64,000 bases of DNA. It comes from G963422745 sp965214285. GTDB lineage: Bacteria > Actinomycetota > Acidimicrobiia > Acidimicrobiales > Aldehydirespiratoraceae. The notes under the pieces are model-generated. The model was not told the DNA's origin. It saw only the letters and a program-made list of their open reading frames with translations, and did no database searches. The position numbers were made by a program, and so were the translations under genes. Shown here in pieces: positions 25,079-34,625 of this stretch. Where the stretch lies: contig OZ243946.1 in the NCBI GenBank assembly GCA_965214285.1, positions 2,604,001 to 2,668,000 of the forward strand, given 5' to 3'. The number at the start of each line of letters is the position of its first letter. Within the stretch, counting starts at the first letter, position 1.

Positions 25079-26290
25079 ATGCAGTTGATCGATCCCCGGC
25101 CACTCGACATCCTCGACGGCGACTTCTACGTGGACGGCGGCCTCTACGGGCGCTACGCCTGGCTGCGGGAGCACTCGCCGTGCCACTTCGACGACGTCAA
25201 CGAGCTGTGGGTCGTCACCCGCTACGACGACATCGTCGAGATCGAGAAGCGCAAGCACACCTTCATCAACTCCGGCAAGGACAAGGGCGGCTACCGCCCC
25301 AACATCCCCGCCGACGCCTCGATCATCGGCTGCGACGACCCGCTGCATTTGGCCCGCCGGCTGCTGGTCTCGCGGCGCTTCACGCCCCGGGCCGTGACCC
25401 GCTGGGAGGACGAGGTGACAGCCGCCGTGGACGCGCTGCTGGAGCCCGTCGTGGCGCGGGGCCGCGGCGAGATCGTCGGCGAGCTGGCGGCGCCGCTGCC
25501 GGCGCAGATGATCGGCCTGCTGCTGGGATTCCCGCACGAGATGTGGCCCAAGCTGCAGCACTGGTCCGAGACCACGATCGCCCTCGGCGGCGGGCCGCGC
25601 TACCACAACCAGGAGGGGATGATCTCGGCGATGGAGTTCGCCGGTGCCTGCGCCGAGCTCTACCACGCCAAGTCGGCCTGCCCCGCGGACGACGTGATGA
25701 GCCGCTGGATCGAGATCGAGGCCTCCACCGGCGGCGAGGTCGGCGACCATCCCTTCGGGCTCGACCAGATCATCTCGGACTGCCTGCTGCTGCTCGACGG
25801 CGGCGCCGAGACCACCCGCACGGTGATCGCCCGAGCGCTGCTGGCACTGGCTGACCACCCAGAGCAGTGGGCGCTGCTGCGCGACGGCGCCGACATCGAG
25901 GCCGCCGCCGAGGAGTTCATCCGCTGGGTGACCCCGGTGCACAACTTCTGCCGCACCGCCACCGAGGACTACGAGTTGCACGGCGAGGTGATCCGGGAAG
26001 GCCAGCAGGTGCTGTTGGCCTACGGCGCAGCCAACCGCGATCCGGATCATTTCGAGGACCCCGAGTCCTTCGACATCACCCGCACGCCGAACCACCACAT
26101 CGCCTTCGGCTTCGGCACCCACTTCTGCCTGGGGGCGGCGCTGGCCCGCCTGGAGATCCAGATCTTCTTCGACCGCCTGCGCCGCAGCGTGCGCAGCATC
26201 GAGCGCCTGGCCGACGAGCCCCACACCGAGATGCCAAACGCCTTCGTGTTCGGCCTCTCCGAATCGCACATGGCCTTCACGGCTCGCTGA
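25079..26290 (+). CDS. Cytochrome P450
   Basis: A 403-residue soluble bacterial P450 monooxygenase. The heme ligand is Cys350 in FGFGTHFCLGAALARLE. The I-helix oxygen-binding motif is DGGAETTRT, and the K-helix ExxR appears in AEEFIRWVTP. ATG 25079 gives a typical class I length with no membrane anchor, so it would need ferredoxin and a reductase, which are not encoded nearby. A much longer in-frame start upstream (24791) would overlap the amidohydrolase gene and is rejected. Substrate unknown; similar P450s oxidise steroids, terpenes or fatty acids. Confidence 0.96.
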   Translation: MQLIDPRPLDILDGDFYVDGGLYGRYAWLREHSPCHFDDVNELWVVTRYDDIVEIEKRKHTFINSGKDKGGYRPNIPADASIIGCDDPLHLARRLLVSRRFTPRAVTRWEDEVTAAVDALLEPVVARGRGEIVGELAAPLPAQMIGLLLGFPHEMWPKLQHWSETTIALGGGPRYHNQEGMISAMEFAGACAELYHAKSACPADDVMSRWIEIEASTGGEVGDHPFGLDQIISDCLLLLDGGAETTRTVIARALLALADHPEQWALLRDGADIEAAAEEFIRWVTPVHNFCRTATEDYELHGEVIREGQQVLLAYGAANRDPDHFEDPESFDITRTPNHHIAFGFGTHFCLGAALARLEIQIFFDRLRRSVRSIERLADEPHTEMPNAFVFGLSESHMAFTAR

Positions 26291-26326
26291 TGACACGGCC
26301 GCCCGCTGGATGAGTTCAGCCGCCTG

Positions 26327-28801
26327 TTGGATGAGCCCGACCGTCCGGCCGCCGAGCGGATGAGCCCTGCCGTCACCACCGCCGACGACCTCCTCGATGC
26401 CGTCGTCGACTGGGTCGACGGCCTGGGCCTGGAGCTGTATCCCCATCAGGAGGAGGCGATCATCTCGCTCTTGGGCGGCGACCACGTGGTGCTGTCCACG
26501 CCCACCGGCTCGGGCAAGTCGCTGGTGGCCACCGCCGGTGCCTTCGCCATGCTCGAACGGGGCCGCCGCACCGTCTACACCGCCCCGATCAAGGCGCTGG
26601 TGAGCGAGAAGTTCTTCGAGCTGGCCCGCGCCCTTGGCGCGGACAACGTGGGCATGGCCACCGGCGACGCCACCGTCAACCCCGGCGCCCCGGTGATCGT
26701 CTGCACCGCCGAGATCCTGGCCAACCGTGCGCTGCGCCAGGGCGCGGACACCGAAGCCGACCTGGTGGTCATGGACGAGTTCCACTACTACGGCGACCGC
26801 GACCGCGGCTGGGCCTGGCAGGTGCCGCTGCTGCAGATGCCCGGTGCCCAGTTCCTGCTGATGTCGGCCACGCTCGGCGACACCGCCGCGATCCGCGACG
26901 ACCTGGAGTCCAGGACCGGCCGCCCCGCCACGCTGGTGTCGGCGTCGCAGCGCCCGGTGCCGCTCGACTTCGAGTACCGCGAGACGGCCCTGCTGGAGAC
27001 CATCGGCGACCTGCTCGACGAAGGCCGCGACCCCGTCTACATCGTGCACTTCACCCAGAAGGAGGCCGCGGCCCGCGCCCAGAGCCTGACCAGCATCGAC
27101 GTGCTGAGCCGCAGCGAGAAGGCCCAGGTGAGAGAAGCCATCGGGGGGTTCCGCTTCGACACGCCCATCGGCAAGGATCTGCGCCGCTTCACCCAGGCCG
27201 GCATCGGCCTGCACCACGCCGGGCTGCTGCCCAAGTACCGGCTGCTGGTCGAGAAGCTGGCCCAGCAGGGGCGCCTCAAGCTGGTGTGCGGCACCGACAC
27301 GCTCGGCGTGGGCGTCAACATCCCGATCCGCACGGTGCTGTTCACCCGGCTCTGCAAGTTCGACGGGCGGCGGGTGCGGGTGCTGTCGGTGCGCGACTTC
27401 CAGCAGATCGCAGGCCGGGCGGGCCGCCGCGGGTTCGACACCGAGGGCTCGGTGGTGGCCCAGGCGCCCGAGCACGTGATCGAGAACAAGATCGCCGAGG
27501 CCAAGGCGGCCACGGACCCCAAGAAGCGCAAGAAGCTCGTCAAGCGCAAGGCGCCCGAGCGCGGCTACGCCCACTGGGACGCCGACACCTTCGCCCGGCT
27601 CTGCGAGGGCCGGCCCGAGACGCTCGCATCGAGCTTCGCGGTGAGCCACTCCATGATGCTCAACGTGCTGGACCGGCCCGGCGACGGCTGCGCGGCCATG
27701 CGGCGCCTGCTGGTCGACAACCACGAGCCGCGCAAGGCCCAGCGCCGCCACATCCGCCGCTCCGTGGCGATCTACCGCTCGCTGCTCGACGCCGAGATCC
27801 TCGAAGTCCTCGACTCCCCCGACAGCCGCGGCCGCTCGGTGCGCATCCACCTCGACCTCCAGGACGACTTCCGGCTCAACCAGCCGCTGTCGCTGTTCGC
27901 CCTGGAGGCTGTCGAGGCGCTCGACATGTCCGCGCCCGACTACGCCCGCCAGGCGCTCAGCGTGGTCGAGTCGGTGATCGAGGACCCGTCGGCGGTGCTG
28001 TTCGCCCAGCTTCAGCGGGTCAAGGACGACCTGGTGGCCGACCTCAAGCGCAGCGGCGTGGAGTACTCCGAGCGCATGGCGCGCCTGGAGGAGGCGACCT
28101 GGCCGATGCCCGAGGCCGAATTCATCGAGCCGGCCTTCGAGATCTTCGCCCGCAACCACCCCTGGGTGGGCTCGGAGCGGGTGAGCCCCAAGTCGGTGGT
28201 GCGCGACATGCTCGAACACGCCGAGACCTTCAACCAGTACGTGAACCGCTACGGGCTGAAGCGCAGCGAGGGCCTGCTGCTGCGCTATCTCAGCGACTGC
28301 TACAAGGAGCTGGTGCAGACCGTGCCCGCGGAGCGAACCGACGACGAGCTCGCCGAGATCGGCGCCTGGCTCAAGGCGATGATCCGCCGTGTGGACTCCA
28401 GCCTGATCGACGAGTGGGAGCGGCTGCGCAACCCCGACGAGCCCGAGCCGGAACCTTCGGCTGCGGGCGAGCCGCTGCCGCTGAGCACCGACCGGCGGGC
28501 CTTTCGGGTGCTGGTGCGCAACGAGATGTTCCGGTTGCTCACGGAGCTGGCCTTCCGGCGCAGCGACCTGCTCGCCGACGACATGGCGCAGTACTGGACC
28601 GAGCACGACCACATCCACACCGACGCCGAGGCCCGGTCTGCCGACTGGTTCGAGCTCGACTTCGAGGCGGCCAGGGCGCGCCAGATCCTGTGCGACCCCG
28701 AGGGCCACAACGAGTGGGTCCTCGAGGCCGAGGTCGACACGGCCGCCAGCGACGCCGAGGAGCGCGCCGTGCTGCGCCCGCTGGGCGTGCGCCGCCAATG
28801 A
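26327..28801 (+). CDS. DEAD/DEAH-box (SKI2-like) helicase, DUF3516 type
   Basis: An 824-residue superfamily 2 helicase. Walker A is TPTGSGKS (58-65), Walker B DEFH (150-153), motif III LMSATLGD, motif VI QIAGRAGRRGFDT. The long C-terminal part, rich in Arg/Leu/Glu helices (RVSPKSVVRDMLEHAETFNQYV, LKAMIRRVDSS), matches the DUF3516 domain found with such helicases in actinobacteria. Probably a cytoplasmic RNA (or DNA) helicase; the substrate is not established. It starts 36 bases after the P450 gene. ATG 26360 is an alternative start. Confidence 0.93.
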   Translation: MDEPDRPAAERMSPAVTTADDLLDAVVDWVDGLGLELYPHQEEAIISLLGGDHVVLSTPTGSGKSLVATAGAFAMLERGRRTVYTAPIKALVSEKFFELARALGADNVGMATGDATVNPGAPVIVCTAEILANRALRQGADTEADLVVMDEFHYYGDRDRGWAWQVPLLQMPGAQFLLMSATLGDTAAIRDDLESRTGRPATLVSASQRPVPLDFEYRETALLETIGDLLDEGRDPVYIVHFTQKEAAARAQSLTSIDVLSRSEKAQVREAIGGFRFDTPIGKDLRRFTQAGIGLHHAGLLPKYRLLVEKLAQQGRLKLVCGTDTLGVGVNIPIRTVLFTRLCKFDGRRVRVLSVRDFQQIAGRAGRRGFDTEGSVVAQAPEHVIENKIAEAKAATDPKKRKKLVKRKAPERGYAHWDADTFARLCEGRPETLASSFAVSHSMMLNVLDRPGDGCAAMRRLLVDNHEPRKAQRRHIRRSVAIYRSLLDAEILEVLDSPDSRGRSVRIHLDLQDDFRLNQPLSLFALEAVEALDMSAPDYARQALSVVESVIEDPSAVLFAQLQRVKDDLVADLKRSGVEYSERMARLEEATWPMPEAEFIEPAFEIFARNHPWVGSERVSPKSVVRDMLEHAETFNQYVNRYGLKRSEGLLLRYLSDCYKELVQTVPAERTDDELAEIGAWLKAMIRRVDSSLIDEWERLRNPDEPEPEPSAAGEPLPLSTDRRAFRVLVRNEMFRLLTELAFRRSDLLADDMAQYWTEHDHIHTDAEARSADWFELDFEAARARQILCDPEGHNEWVLEAEVDTAASDAEERAVLRPLGVRRQ

Positions 28802-28913
28802 TGAGCGGCCGAGCGCTGCCGTCTGCTCCCCTGCCGCGCCCGACCCTGACCGCCGCATCCTTGCTGAGACACCGCAACCAAGACACCGAGACCAACACGA
28901 GAGGCACACTGCC

Positions 28914-29831
28914 ATGACAACCACAGCCACAACCCACAGACCCGGGTCGCTGCGCGGCCACAGCGTGCTGGTCACAGGCGGCGGCAGCGGGATCGGCGAG
29001 GCGACCGCCGCCAGGCTGGCCGCCGACGGCGCGCACGTCGTGATCTGCGGGCGCACCGAGGACAAGCTCGTCGCCGCCGCCCAGCGCATCCGCGAGTCGG
29101 CCGACGAGGCGAGCACAGGCGAGGCGCGCAGCGGCCAGGAAAGCAGCTCCGAGGCAGGCACAGCCGAGGCGCGCGTCGCCTGGGTTACCGCCGACGTGAC
29201 CGACGAGGAGGCGGTCGCCGCCGCCGTGCAGGCCGCCTGCGAGGCCACCGGTCGCCTCGACGGCCTGTTCGCCTGCGCGGGCGGCTCCACCGGCATCGGC
29301 CCGCTGGCCACAGCGGAGGTGGAGGCGATCCGCTCCACCATGGAGCTCAACTACATCGGCACGTTCCTGTGCCTCAAGCACGGCGGCTCGGCCATGGCCC
29401 GCTCAGGCGGCGGGTCGTTCGTGGGCTGCTCGTCGCATGCCGGCGTCGACAGCTTCCGATATCTCGGCGGCTACGGCGGGGCCAAGGCCGGGCTCGACCA
29501 GCTCTGCCGGGTGGCGGCGGACGAGATGGGCCGCTTCGGGGTGCGCGTCAACACCGTGCGGCCCGGCATCGTCGCCACCGAGCTGATGACGCCGATCACC
29601 GGCGGAGGCCCGCTGCTGGACGACTACCTGGCGGAGATACCGCTTGGCCGTGTGGGCGAGCCCGCCGAGGTCGCCGAGATGGTGCGGTTCCTGATCGGCC
29701 CGGAGTCGTCGTGGGTGACCGGCCAGTGCTTCGCCGTGGACGGCGGCCAGAGCCTGCGCCGCGGCGCCGACTACGGCATCTTGCTGCGGGCCTTCGGCGA
29801 CGACCCGCTGGACGCCTTGGCGCCCGACTGA
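28914..29831 (+). CDS. SDR-family oxidoreductase
   Basis: A 305-residue NAD(P)-dependent short-chain dehydrogenase. The cofactor motif TGGGSGIGEA is near residue 22, and the catalytic Tyr/Lys pair appears as YGGAK, with the preceding Ser in VGCSSHAG. VNTVRPGIVATELM follows, and the C-terminus has VTGQCFAVDGGQSLRR. An acidic Ala/Glu/Ser insertion (about residues 62-82) between beta-2 and beta-3 makes it longer than most SDRs. Substrate unknown. Its stop abuts the stop of the convergent DUF3159 gene (TGATCA). Confidence 0.94.
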   Translation: MTTTATTHRPGSLRGHSVLVTGGGSGIGEATAARLAADGAHVVICGRTEDKLVAAAQRIRESADEASTGEARSGQESSSEAGTAEARVAWVTADVTDEEAVAAAVQAACEATGRLDGLFACAGGSTGIGPLATAEVEAIRSTMELNYIGTFLCLKHGGSAMARSGGGSFVGCSSHAGVDSFRYLGGYGGAKAGLDQLCRVAADEMGRFGVRVNTVRPGIVATELMTPITGGGPLLDDYLAEIPLGRVGEPAEVAEMVRFLIGPESSWVTGQCFAVDGGQSLRRGADYGILLRAFGDDPLDALAPD

Positions 29832-30617
29832 TCAAGCAGCGCCGTTGCCCGCGTTGCCGGCGCTGCCCGAGGCCTCCATCAGGTGGGTGATGCCCGGATA
29901 GGAATCGATCTCAGACAGCCGCCGGTCGATGTAGAGCAGCCCCGCCGCGATGCAGATCGTGGAGGTGACGAAGTTGATCCCGGTGCGGGCCAGGAAGAAG
30001 GCGTTGAACTCCGAGTTGTTGAACAGCCATACGTCCCAGCCGGCCGAGACGATCTCGTAGCCCACGATCAGCCAGGTGGCATTGGCCATGGTGCGCAGAT
30101 AGCGGGGGTCGGCCAGCAGTTCTGCGGGCAGCCGCACGGCCCGCGGCACGGCCCAGGCGAGGAACGGGCGGCCCATCAGGATGGTGACGCCCAGCACCAC
30201 GCCCACCAGGAACTTGGTGGCGAAGCCGATGCCGAAGTAGACGGCCTCGCTGCTGATCCCGAAGTCGATCAGGTCGCGTTCCACCGCCACGGTCACCGTG
30301 GCCCGCGCCATCAGGTAGACGGTGAGGCCCGGCAGCCACCAGCCGATGTTGAGGCCCTTGCGCCTCCGGCTGATCGCTGCCTTGATCGACCACGCGGTGG
30401 CGGCCAGCACCGCCGCGATCACGTTGACGATGTTGTAGAGGGCGAAGAACAAGACGGCCGGCATCAGCTGGTCGAAGGTGCCGGCGCGCGACGACCTCAG
30501 CGATGCCGCTGTCGTCGGCGTCATGGGCGTCGGCGGCGATGCCGGCTGTGTCGCCGGTTCGGGAGGCGACACCGCTGCAGGCGATGCCTCGGTGCCGCTG
30601 GGCGGGGGTTCGCTCAC
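29832..30617 (-). CDS. DUF3159-type integral membrane protein
   Basis: A 261-residue membrane protein starting with GTG 30617, overlapping the stop of the upstream gene (GTGA). A Pro/Ala/Thr-rich N-terminal segment (about 1-45) is followed by five or six membrane helices: QLMPAVLFFALYNIVNVIAAV, WWLPGLTVYLMARATV, KFLVGVVLGVTILMG, ATWLIVGYEIVSAGWDVWLF and INFVTSTICIAAGLLYI. The pattern with Arg-rich loops and GRPFLAW resembles the actinobacterial DUF3159 family, which is distantly like intracellular septation protein A. Function not established. Confidence 0.8.
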   Translation of the reverse strand: MSEPPPSGTEASPAAVSPPEPATQPASPPTPMTPTTAASLRSSRAGTFDQLMPAVLFFALYNIVNVIAAVLAATAWSIKAAISRRRKGLNIGWWLPGLTVYLMARATVTVAVERDLIDFGISSEAVYFGIGFATKFLVGVVLGVTILMGRPFLAWAVPRAVRLPAELLADPRYLRTMANATWLIVGYEIVSAGWDVWLFNNSEFNAFFLARTGINFVTSTICIAAGLLYIDRRLSEIDSYPGITHLMEASGSAGNAGNGAA

Positions 30618-31327
30618 GGGGCCAGCGCAACCCAGGCGTCGAGGACCGACGAGTCGCCGAAGCACTCCAGGTCGGCGTATCCCCGCCTGGCCCACATCAC
30701 CAGCAGCAGCTCCTGCGCGCCGGCGCGCAGCGCAGCGTCGCCCTTGGCGTGCTCGTGGCGCATCTCCACGCCGCCGTCGGGTCCCGCAGCCAGCATCCAC
30801 TCGCCCTCGCCGTCGGTGCGATGCAGGTGCAGCGTCGCGGCCGGGGCCTCGCCGGAGCGCCGGTACATCACCGTGAACAGCTCGTCGAGGCCGTCGAGCG
30901 CGTCCTCGGCGGGCACCGCGGTCACAGCCGAGCCGGCGGCAAGCTCGGCGTCGACCCGATGTATCAGCGTCTCCTGGTGGGCGCGGCGCAGGTAGAAGGC
31001 AGCAGTGCGGTCCGCGGCCCAGGTCCACAGCGGCTCTGCGGGGTCCACGTCGGTCAGCGCCTCGACCAGGGCGTCGAGCCGGTCGCCAGCGAAAGCGGCC
31101 ACGCCCTCGTCGCCGGGCTTGGGCACCTGTTCGCGAGGCAGCATCTCGGCGGCCCGGCCGGCGACCTGCAGGGCCATGCTCGCCCAGACCCTGGCGGTGT
31201 GGCTGAGCAGCTTGGCGTTGTCCCATCCCGGGCAGCTCGGAACCGCCGCCGCCAGGTCGCGCTGCGCGGTGTCGATCAGCAGACGGCCTTCGGTCTCCAG
31301 CCGGTCGATGCGATAGCCCTTGTCCAT
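30614..31327 (-). CDS. Maleylpyruvate isomerase family mycothiol-dependent enzyme
   Basis: A 237-residue protein of the DinB/MDMPI fold (TIGR03083-like). The N-terminal helix bundle contains VPSCPGWDNAKLLSHTARVW with the His used for metal binding, and RRAHQETLIHRVDAE holds the second His pair. A C-terminal SCP2-like domain (LHLHRTDGEGEWML...) follows. Family members use mycothiol in isomerisation or transfer reactions, so this supports a mycothiol-making actinobacterium. The exact reaction is unknown. It is the first gene of a two-gene unit with the DUF3159 protein. Confidence 0.88.
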   Translation of the reverse strand: MDKGYRIDRLETEGRLLIDTAQRDLAAAVPSCPGWDNAKLLSHTARVWASMALQVAGRAAEMLPREQVPKPGDEGVAAFAGDRLDALVEALTDVDPAEPLWTWAADRTAAFYLRRAHQETLIHRVDAELAAGSAVTAVPAEDALDGLDELFTVMYRRSGEAPAATLHLHRTDGEGEWMLAAGPDGGVEMRHEHAKGDAALRAGAQELLLVMWARRGYADLECFGDSSVLDAWVALAP

Positions 31328-31423
31328 CAGGTCTGCTCCATTTGCTCAGTCTGTCGTGCGGGGAGCATCATCGCGCACTGCAGAATCACGGCAGCAACAC
31401 AGCAGCCCTCGGAGGCTTCGGTC

Positions 31424-32236
31424 ATGGGCATATACGCAATCAGCGGCTCGGCATCGGGCATCGGGGCGGCCACGCGCGCCCGCCTGGAGGCCGAGGGGCA
31501 TGCCGTCATCGGCATCGACCGCCACGGGGCAGAGGTCACCGCCGACCTGGCCGGCGACGACGGCCGCAGCCTGGCGGTGGCCGAGACGCTGCGGCTCTGC
31601 GACGGGCGCCTCGACGGGCTGGTCTCGTGCGCCGGAGTCGGCCCGCCGGTGCCCAGCGCCACGACCCTGGAGGTCAACTACTTCGCCAGCCTGAGCCTGC
31701 TCGACGGGCTGCGGCCGGCGTTGGCCGCTGCCGGGGAGTCGCAGGCCGTGCAGATCGGCTCGAACTCCACCACGGTTACGCCCAACGTGCCCGCCGAGCT
31801 GATCGACGCGCTGCTCGACGGCGACCGGGCGACCTGCGAGGAGATTCTCGGGGCCTATCCGGCGCCCATCGACTCCAGCGTCGCCTACGCCGCCACCAAG
31901 ACGGCCATCACCCGCTGGTGCCGACGCGCCTCGGTGAGCGACGAGTGGGCCGGGGCGGGGATCAGGCTCAATGTGATCGCCCCGGGCGCGGTGCAGACCC
32001 CGCTGCTGGAGGCGACCGAGAACGACGAGACCCTGGGGCCGCTCATGCAGGGTCTGCCGATCCCCGCAGGCCGGGCACGCCCCGAGCAGCTCGCCGAGTG
32101 GATCGTGTTCATGCTGTCGCCGGCGGCTCGCTGCGCCGTGGGCTCGGTGGTGTTCGTGGACGGCGGCAGCGACGCCGTGATCCGGCCCGACGACTGGCCG
32201 CGTTCGTTCGCCATGGATTCGCTCGCCCTGGACTGA
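31424..32236 (+). CDS. SDR-family oxidoreductase (3-alpha-hydroxysteroid dehydrogenase-like)
   Basis: A 270-residue SDR. It has SGSASGIGAATRARLEAEGH with the glycine-rich cofactor motif, D-V replaced by GIDRHG, SNSTTVTP with the catalytic Ser region, and YAATK with the active-site Tyr/Lys. The C-terminus carries VGSVVFVDGGSDA. The short region between strands 3 and 5 (CDGRLDGLVSCAG) resembles bacterial 3-alpha-HSD/carbonyl reductases. I start it at ATG 31424, with GGAGG upstream; an in-frame extension to 30503 is antisense to two genes and not real. Confidence 0.93.
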   Translation: MGIYAISGSASGIGAATRARLEAEGHAVIGIDRHGAEVTADLAGDDGRSLAVAETLRLCDGRLDGLVSCAGVGPPVPSATTLEVNYFASLSLLDGLRPALAAAGESQAVQIGSNSTTVTPNVPAELIDALLDGDRATCEEILGAYPAPIDSSVAYAATKTAITRWCRRASVSDEWAGAGIRLNVIAPGAVQTPLLEATENDETLGPLMQGLPIPAGRARPEQLAEWIVFMLSPAARCAVGSVVFVDGGSDAVIRPDDWPRSFAMDSLALD

Positions 32237-32341
32237 CCGAGCCCGCCGAGCGCCCCTGACCTGCCCTATTGCCGTGCCCGTCTCGCCCGTTTCCCTGCCG
32301 ATCCCGATGCCTGCTGAGCCTGCTCTGTCCACCGATCCGAG

Positions 32342-33025
32342 ATGTCCCGCGCAACAGCCATGACCGCCGATCCTGAGCCGACTGCCAACCAGTCGATGCA
32401 GTTGCTGCAACACCGCACCTATGACGCCAAGGTGTATCTTGACGGTGACGAGCTGGTCGCCGTCGGCGAGGTGACCGACCACAAGCCGCCGGGGACGCTG
32501 GTCGAGGGCGACACCGAGACCGTGGTGATGCACGACATGGTGGTGGAGATGCGGGTGTCGTTCCCGGAGCTGCGCATCACTGCCGTGTCGGTGCTGTTCA
32601 GCACCTACCCGAACGAGGGCTGCCCGCAGATCGCGGCCGCCTACGAGCAGCTCGTCGGCTTGAGCATCGCCCGGGGTTTCACACACAAGGTCCGCGAGCT
32701 GCTCGGCGGGCCTCGCGGCTGCACCCACGTGGGGGCGCTGCTGCAGGCCATGGCCCCGGCGGTGGTGCAGGCCACCTGGTCGGTGGACCGCCGCGGCAAG
32801 CCCCGAAACGGCGACGGCAGCGCCGAGCAGACGAGAGGCGCCGATTCGGCGGCCATGGGCGACGTGGCCCGCCAGGCGGCCAACATCAACACCTGCCACA
32901 TCTACGCCGAGGGCAGCGAGCGGGTGGAGATGATCCGCCGAGGCGAGCGGCTCGACCCGCCGATCCCGGTTCAGAGGCGGCTGGAGGCGCTCGGCATCGA
33001 CGCCGCCACCTGGCACCTCGACTAA
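32342..33025 (+). CDS. DUF2889 domain protein
   Basis: A 227-residue soluble protein resembling the DUF2889 family. Visible landmarks are RTYDAKVYLDGDELVAVGEV, a D-D-rich strand pair (VMHDMVVEMRV), the conserved LSIARGFTHKVRELLGG, GCTHVGALLQAM, and NTCHIYAEGSERV near the C-terminus. Conserved Cys and His residues hint at metal or cofactor binding, but no function is established. It follows an SDR gene at 105 bases. ATG 32360 is an alternative start. Confidence 0.8.
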   Translation: MSRATAMTADPEPTANQSMQLLQHRTYDAKVYLDGDELVAVGEVTDHKPPGTLVEGDTETVVMHDMVVEMRVSFPELRITAVSVLFSTYPNEGCPQIAAAYEQLVGLSIARGFTHKVRELLGGPRGCTHVGALLQAMAPAVVQATWSVDRRGKPRNGDGSAEQTRGADSAAMGDVARQAANINTCHIYAEGSERVEMIRRGERLDPPIPVQRRLEALGIDAATWHLD

Positions 33026-33089
33026 CCCCGCCGACCCTGCTCCCCGGCCACCATGACCGGCTAGACGGGGCGTCGGGGGCGGGGTGCGG

Positions 33090-34454
33090 TCAGCGCAGCA
33101 TCGAGTCCTGGTCGCCGCGCTCGCCGACGGCGGTGCGGGTGGCGATCTGCTCGAGGTCGTCGGCCGACACGCCGAAGGCGTCGCCCATCCCCTGATCCAC
33201 GAGCTGACGGGGGATGGCTGAGATCACGTAGTCCTCATCCAGCGGCTCAGGGTCGGGCGGGCGGCGGGCCATGGCCGCCTCCACGATCGGCGCCCACGAC
33301 TGCGCCTTGGCCGCAGCCCCGGCCGCCTCGCGCTCGGCGAAAGCGGGCAGCACCTCGCGGCCGAACAGCTCCAGCGACGACATGATGTGCTCGTGGCGGA
33401 CCTTGCCGGCCTGCATCACGAAGATGATCTGGTCGACCCCGGCCTGCTCGTAGCGCTCCAAGAACTCACGCACCTGATCCGGGGTGCCGATGGCGCCGCG
33501 CAGCCCGCGGTGCTCGCCCGAGGCGATCCGGGCGCCGAGCTGCTGCTGTTCGAGGGCCAGCGCCACGGCAGGGTCATACCCCTGGCGCCCGCGCTTGTCG
33601 CGGAACTCCTGCCACACGTCGGTGCGAGCCGGGCGGTGCTCGCCGAACACGTAGTAGTGCGCCAGCGAGTAGCCGAAGAAGTTGCCGCCCTCGAGGCCCA
33701 TCTCCAGCGCCCGGCGCTCATCCGGATGACACATCATCGAGGTGACGCAGGCCAGGCTCGGGTTCACCACCTTGCCCACGGGCACGCAGCGCTCGGCCAT
33801 CGTCTGGCGGTAGTCGCGCACCCAGCCGCTCGCCGCCTCGGGATCGATGAAGGCAAACGTCAGCGCACCCATCCCCTTCTCCGCGGCCAGCAGGATCGTC
33901 TCGCGCCGCGAGCAGGCCACCCACAGCGGCGGATGCGGCTTCTGCACGGGCTTGGGCACCACGTTGCGGGGCGGCATCGACACGAACTCTCCGCTGTGGC
34001 CCGAGAACGGCTCCTCGGTCATGGCCCGGATCGAGACCTCCAGACCCTCCAGCCAGGCATCGCGCTTGCGCTCATAGGGCACGCCGAAGCCGCCCAGCTC
34101 GGCCTCAGACGACGACTCGCCCGAGCCGAACTCGACCCTCCCGCCCGACACCAGGTCCAGCATCGAGATGCGCTCGGCGACCCGTGCCGGGTGGTTGAAC
34201 TGCGGCGCCGTCAGGCAGATGCCGTGGCCCAGGCGAATCCTGCGGGTGCGCTGCGACACGGCGGCCAGGAACACCTCCGGCGCCGAGGAATGCGAGTACT
34301 CCTCCAGGAAGTGGTGCTCCACCTCCCACACGCAGTCGAAGCCGAGCCGGTCGGCCAGCTCCACCTGCTCCAGGGCCTCCTCGATGAGCCGGCGCTCGCT
34401 GCCGGGGTCCCAGGGGCGGGGCAGCTGGTGCTCGTAGAACAGGCCGAACTTCAC
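33090..34454 (-). CDS. LLM-class flavin-dependent oxidoreductase (luciferase-like)
   Basis: A 454-residue member of the bacterial luciferase-like monooxygenase superfamily, starting with GTG 34454. The TIM-barrel signatures are MKFGLFYEHQLPRPW, DCVWEVEHHFLEEYSHSS, RIRLGHGICLTAPQFNHPAR, VEFGSGESSSEAELGGFGV and GTPDQVREFLERYEQAGVDQ. It would use reduced F420 or FMN; the substrate is unknown. A C-terminal extension after about residue 370 (Ala/Glu-rich, then DEDYVISAIPRQLV) is longer than in minimal family members. Confidence 0.93.
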   Translation of the reverse strand: MKFGLFYEHQLPRPWDPGSERRLIEEALEQVELADRLGFDCVWEVEHHFLEEYSHSSAPEVFLAAVSQRTRRIRLGHGICLTAPQFNHPARVAERISMLDLVSGGRVEFGSGESSSEAELGGFGVPYERKRDAWLEGLEVSIRAMTEEPFSGHSGEFVSMPPRNVVPKPVQKPHPPLWVACSRRETILLAAEKGMGALTFAFIDPEAASGWVRDYRQTMAERCVPVGKVVNPSLACVTSMMCHPDERRALEMGLEGGNFFGYSLAHYYVFGEHRPARTDVWQEFRDKRGRQGYDPAVALALEQQQLGARIASGEHRGLRGAIGTPDQVREFLERYEQAGVDQIIFVMQAGKVRHEHIMSSLELFGREVLPAFAEREAAGAAAKAQSWAPIVEAAMARRPPDPEPLDEDYVISAIPRQLVDQGMGDAFGVSADDLEQIATRTAVGERGDQDSMLR

Positions 34455-34496
34455 CCGGCGGCTCCGGTTCGCGGCATGAGGGCGACGCTATGTCGC

Positions 34497-34625
34497 CAGG
34501 CAGCCCGAGCCAAAGCGGCCCATGTCCGGGCGGCCCGCGCCGGGGTGGCCGACGCCCAGGCGGCCCACGCCCAGGCAGCCCGAGCCAAAGCGGCCGACGC
34601 CCAGGCAGCCGGCGCTCAGGAGGCC
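34497..34625. repeat. Degenerate 15-base tandem repeat between two genes
   Basis: The stretch between the LLM gene and the haemolysin-III gene is built of variants of a GCCCAGGCAGCCGAC unit. A 24-base segment beginning CAGGCAGCCCGAGCC is exactly repeated at 34497-34520 and 34572-34595, 75 bases apart. The repeat reaches the 3' end of the haemolysin-III gene. Confidence 0.8.

Noticed and set aside
24884..29350. A 1488-residue open frame on the minus strand
   Set aside because: It is antisense to the P450 and helicase genes, which have clear motifs and normal lengths. Its translation is low-complexity Arg/Gly/Ala/His-rich, as expected from GC-rich antisense frames.
30503..31423. Extended start of the second SDR gene
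   Set aside because: The upstream part is antisense to the MDMPI gene; the SDR motif begins right after ATG 31424.
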